The notes under the pieces were generated by a model. It saw only the letters and a list, made by a program, of their open reading frames with translations. It did no database searches and was not told the origin of the DNA. Below are positions 13,125 through 13,194 of a DNA stretch of 13,194 bases, piece after piece; within the stretch, counting starts at the first letter, position 1; each line of letters begins with the position of its first letter. Source of the DNA: UBA1672 sp964015995 (GTDB lineage Bacteria > Pseudomonadota > Alphaproteobacteria > Micavibrionales > Micavibrionaceae); contig CAXHFH010000065.1 of the NCBI GenBank assembly GCA_964015995.1, forward strand, positions 1-13,194, given 5' to 3'. The translations under genes and the position numbers were made by a program.

Positions 13125-13194
13125 TTACATAATCGAGAACGATGTACCGCATCCGCAGCCTGCTGTGGCGTTCGGGTTGTTGATTTTAAATTCG
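13125..13194 (-). CDS. erpA: ErpA/IscA-type iron-sulfur assembly protein, C-terminal fragment (5' end outside window)
   Basis: The last 22 codons of a minus-strand gene are present, ending in TAA at 13125-13127. They read EFKINNPNATAGCGCG followed by TSFSIM. This is the C-terminal signature of the HesB/IscA/SufA/ErpA family, including the Cys-Gly-Cys pair that, with an upstream Cys not in this window, binds the Fe-S cluster during transfer to target proteins. 'NPNAT' and 'SFSI' resemble ErpA more than IscA, and ErpA often lies near xth in alphaproteobacteria, so erpA is the best guess. The stop is one base past the PfkB-family stop, with no terminator between the convergent genes. Confidence 0.75.
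   Translation of the reverse strand, partial: EFKINNPNATAGCGCGTSFSIM

Noticed and set aside
1..13194. A CRISPR array, IS element, prophage remnant, toxin-antitoxin pair or known anti-phage module.
   Set aside because: I found no regularly spaced repeats, transposase motifs, terminal inverted repeats, integrase or phage structural genes. The paired small genes are exported and lack toxin-antitoxin features.

Overview
This window looks like chromosomal DNA of a flagellated alphaproteobacterium. The evidence is an alphaproteobacterial-type flagellin C-terminus, a DUF983 zinc-ribbon membrane protein, an xth gene close to an ErpA-type gene, and a DUF4197 exported protein. Gene content and the moderately low GC would fit a Micavibrio-like lineage, but that is a guess. 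I see no rRNA, tRNA, IS element, phage gene or CRISPR array. Genes are densely packed and no gene-free stretch reaches 300 bases.

Layout. (1) 1-2308, + strand: the 3' part of a flagellin, then a secreted DUF4197 protein. (2) 2321-2794: a small membrane protein on the minus strand, followed by a compact divergent promoter region with a palindrome between two back-to-back promoters. (3) 2795-5639, + strand: a two-gene unit of a biotin-less carboxyltransferase (pyruvate carboxylase/oxaloacetate decarboxylase alpha type) and an Asp/Glu racemase-family protein. (4) 5609-11837, - strand: nine closely packed genes. In transcription order these are xth, a transglutaminase-like lipoprotein, an alpha/beta-hydrolase lipoprotein, a secreted NTF2-like protein, a Tat-signal short-chain dehydrogenase, signal peptidase I (lepB), a Cys-rich lipoprotein, a Cys-rich secreted protein and DUF983. 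(5) 11969-13123, + strand: a PfkB-family kinase. (6) 13125-13194, - strand: the last 22 codons of an ErpA/IscA-type Fe-S protein whose 5' end lies outside the window.

How the genes fit together. The minus-strand block is dominated by the cell envelope. Six of its nine products carry Sec, lipoprotein or Tat export signals, and two more (LepB and DUF983) are membrane proteins; LepB is the enzyme that cleaves Sec and Tat signals. The most novel-looking part is the pair of adjacent, clearly homologous small exported proteins built on a doubled CxxCxxxC motif, directly downstream of lepB. The second is the Tat-exported dehydrogenase, whose sequence recalls the mycofactocin-associated SDR subfamily with tightly held NAD. 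The third is the carboxyltransferase: it keeps all the expected catalytic residues but lacks a biotinyl domain and ends in an acidic tail. Whether the minus-strand block is one pathway or a set of co-transcribed envelope genes cannot be decided from sequence alone.
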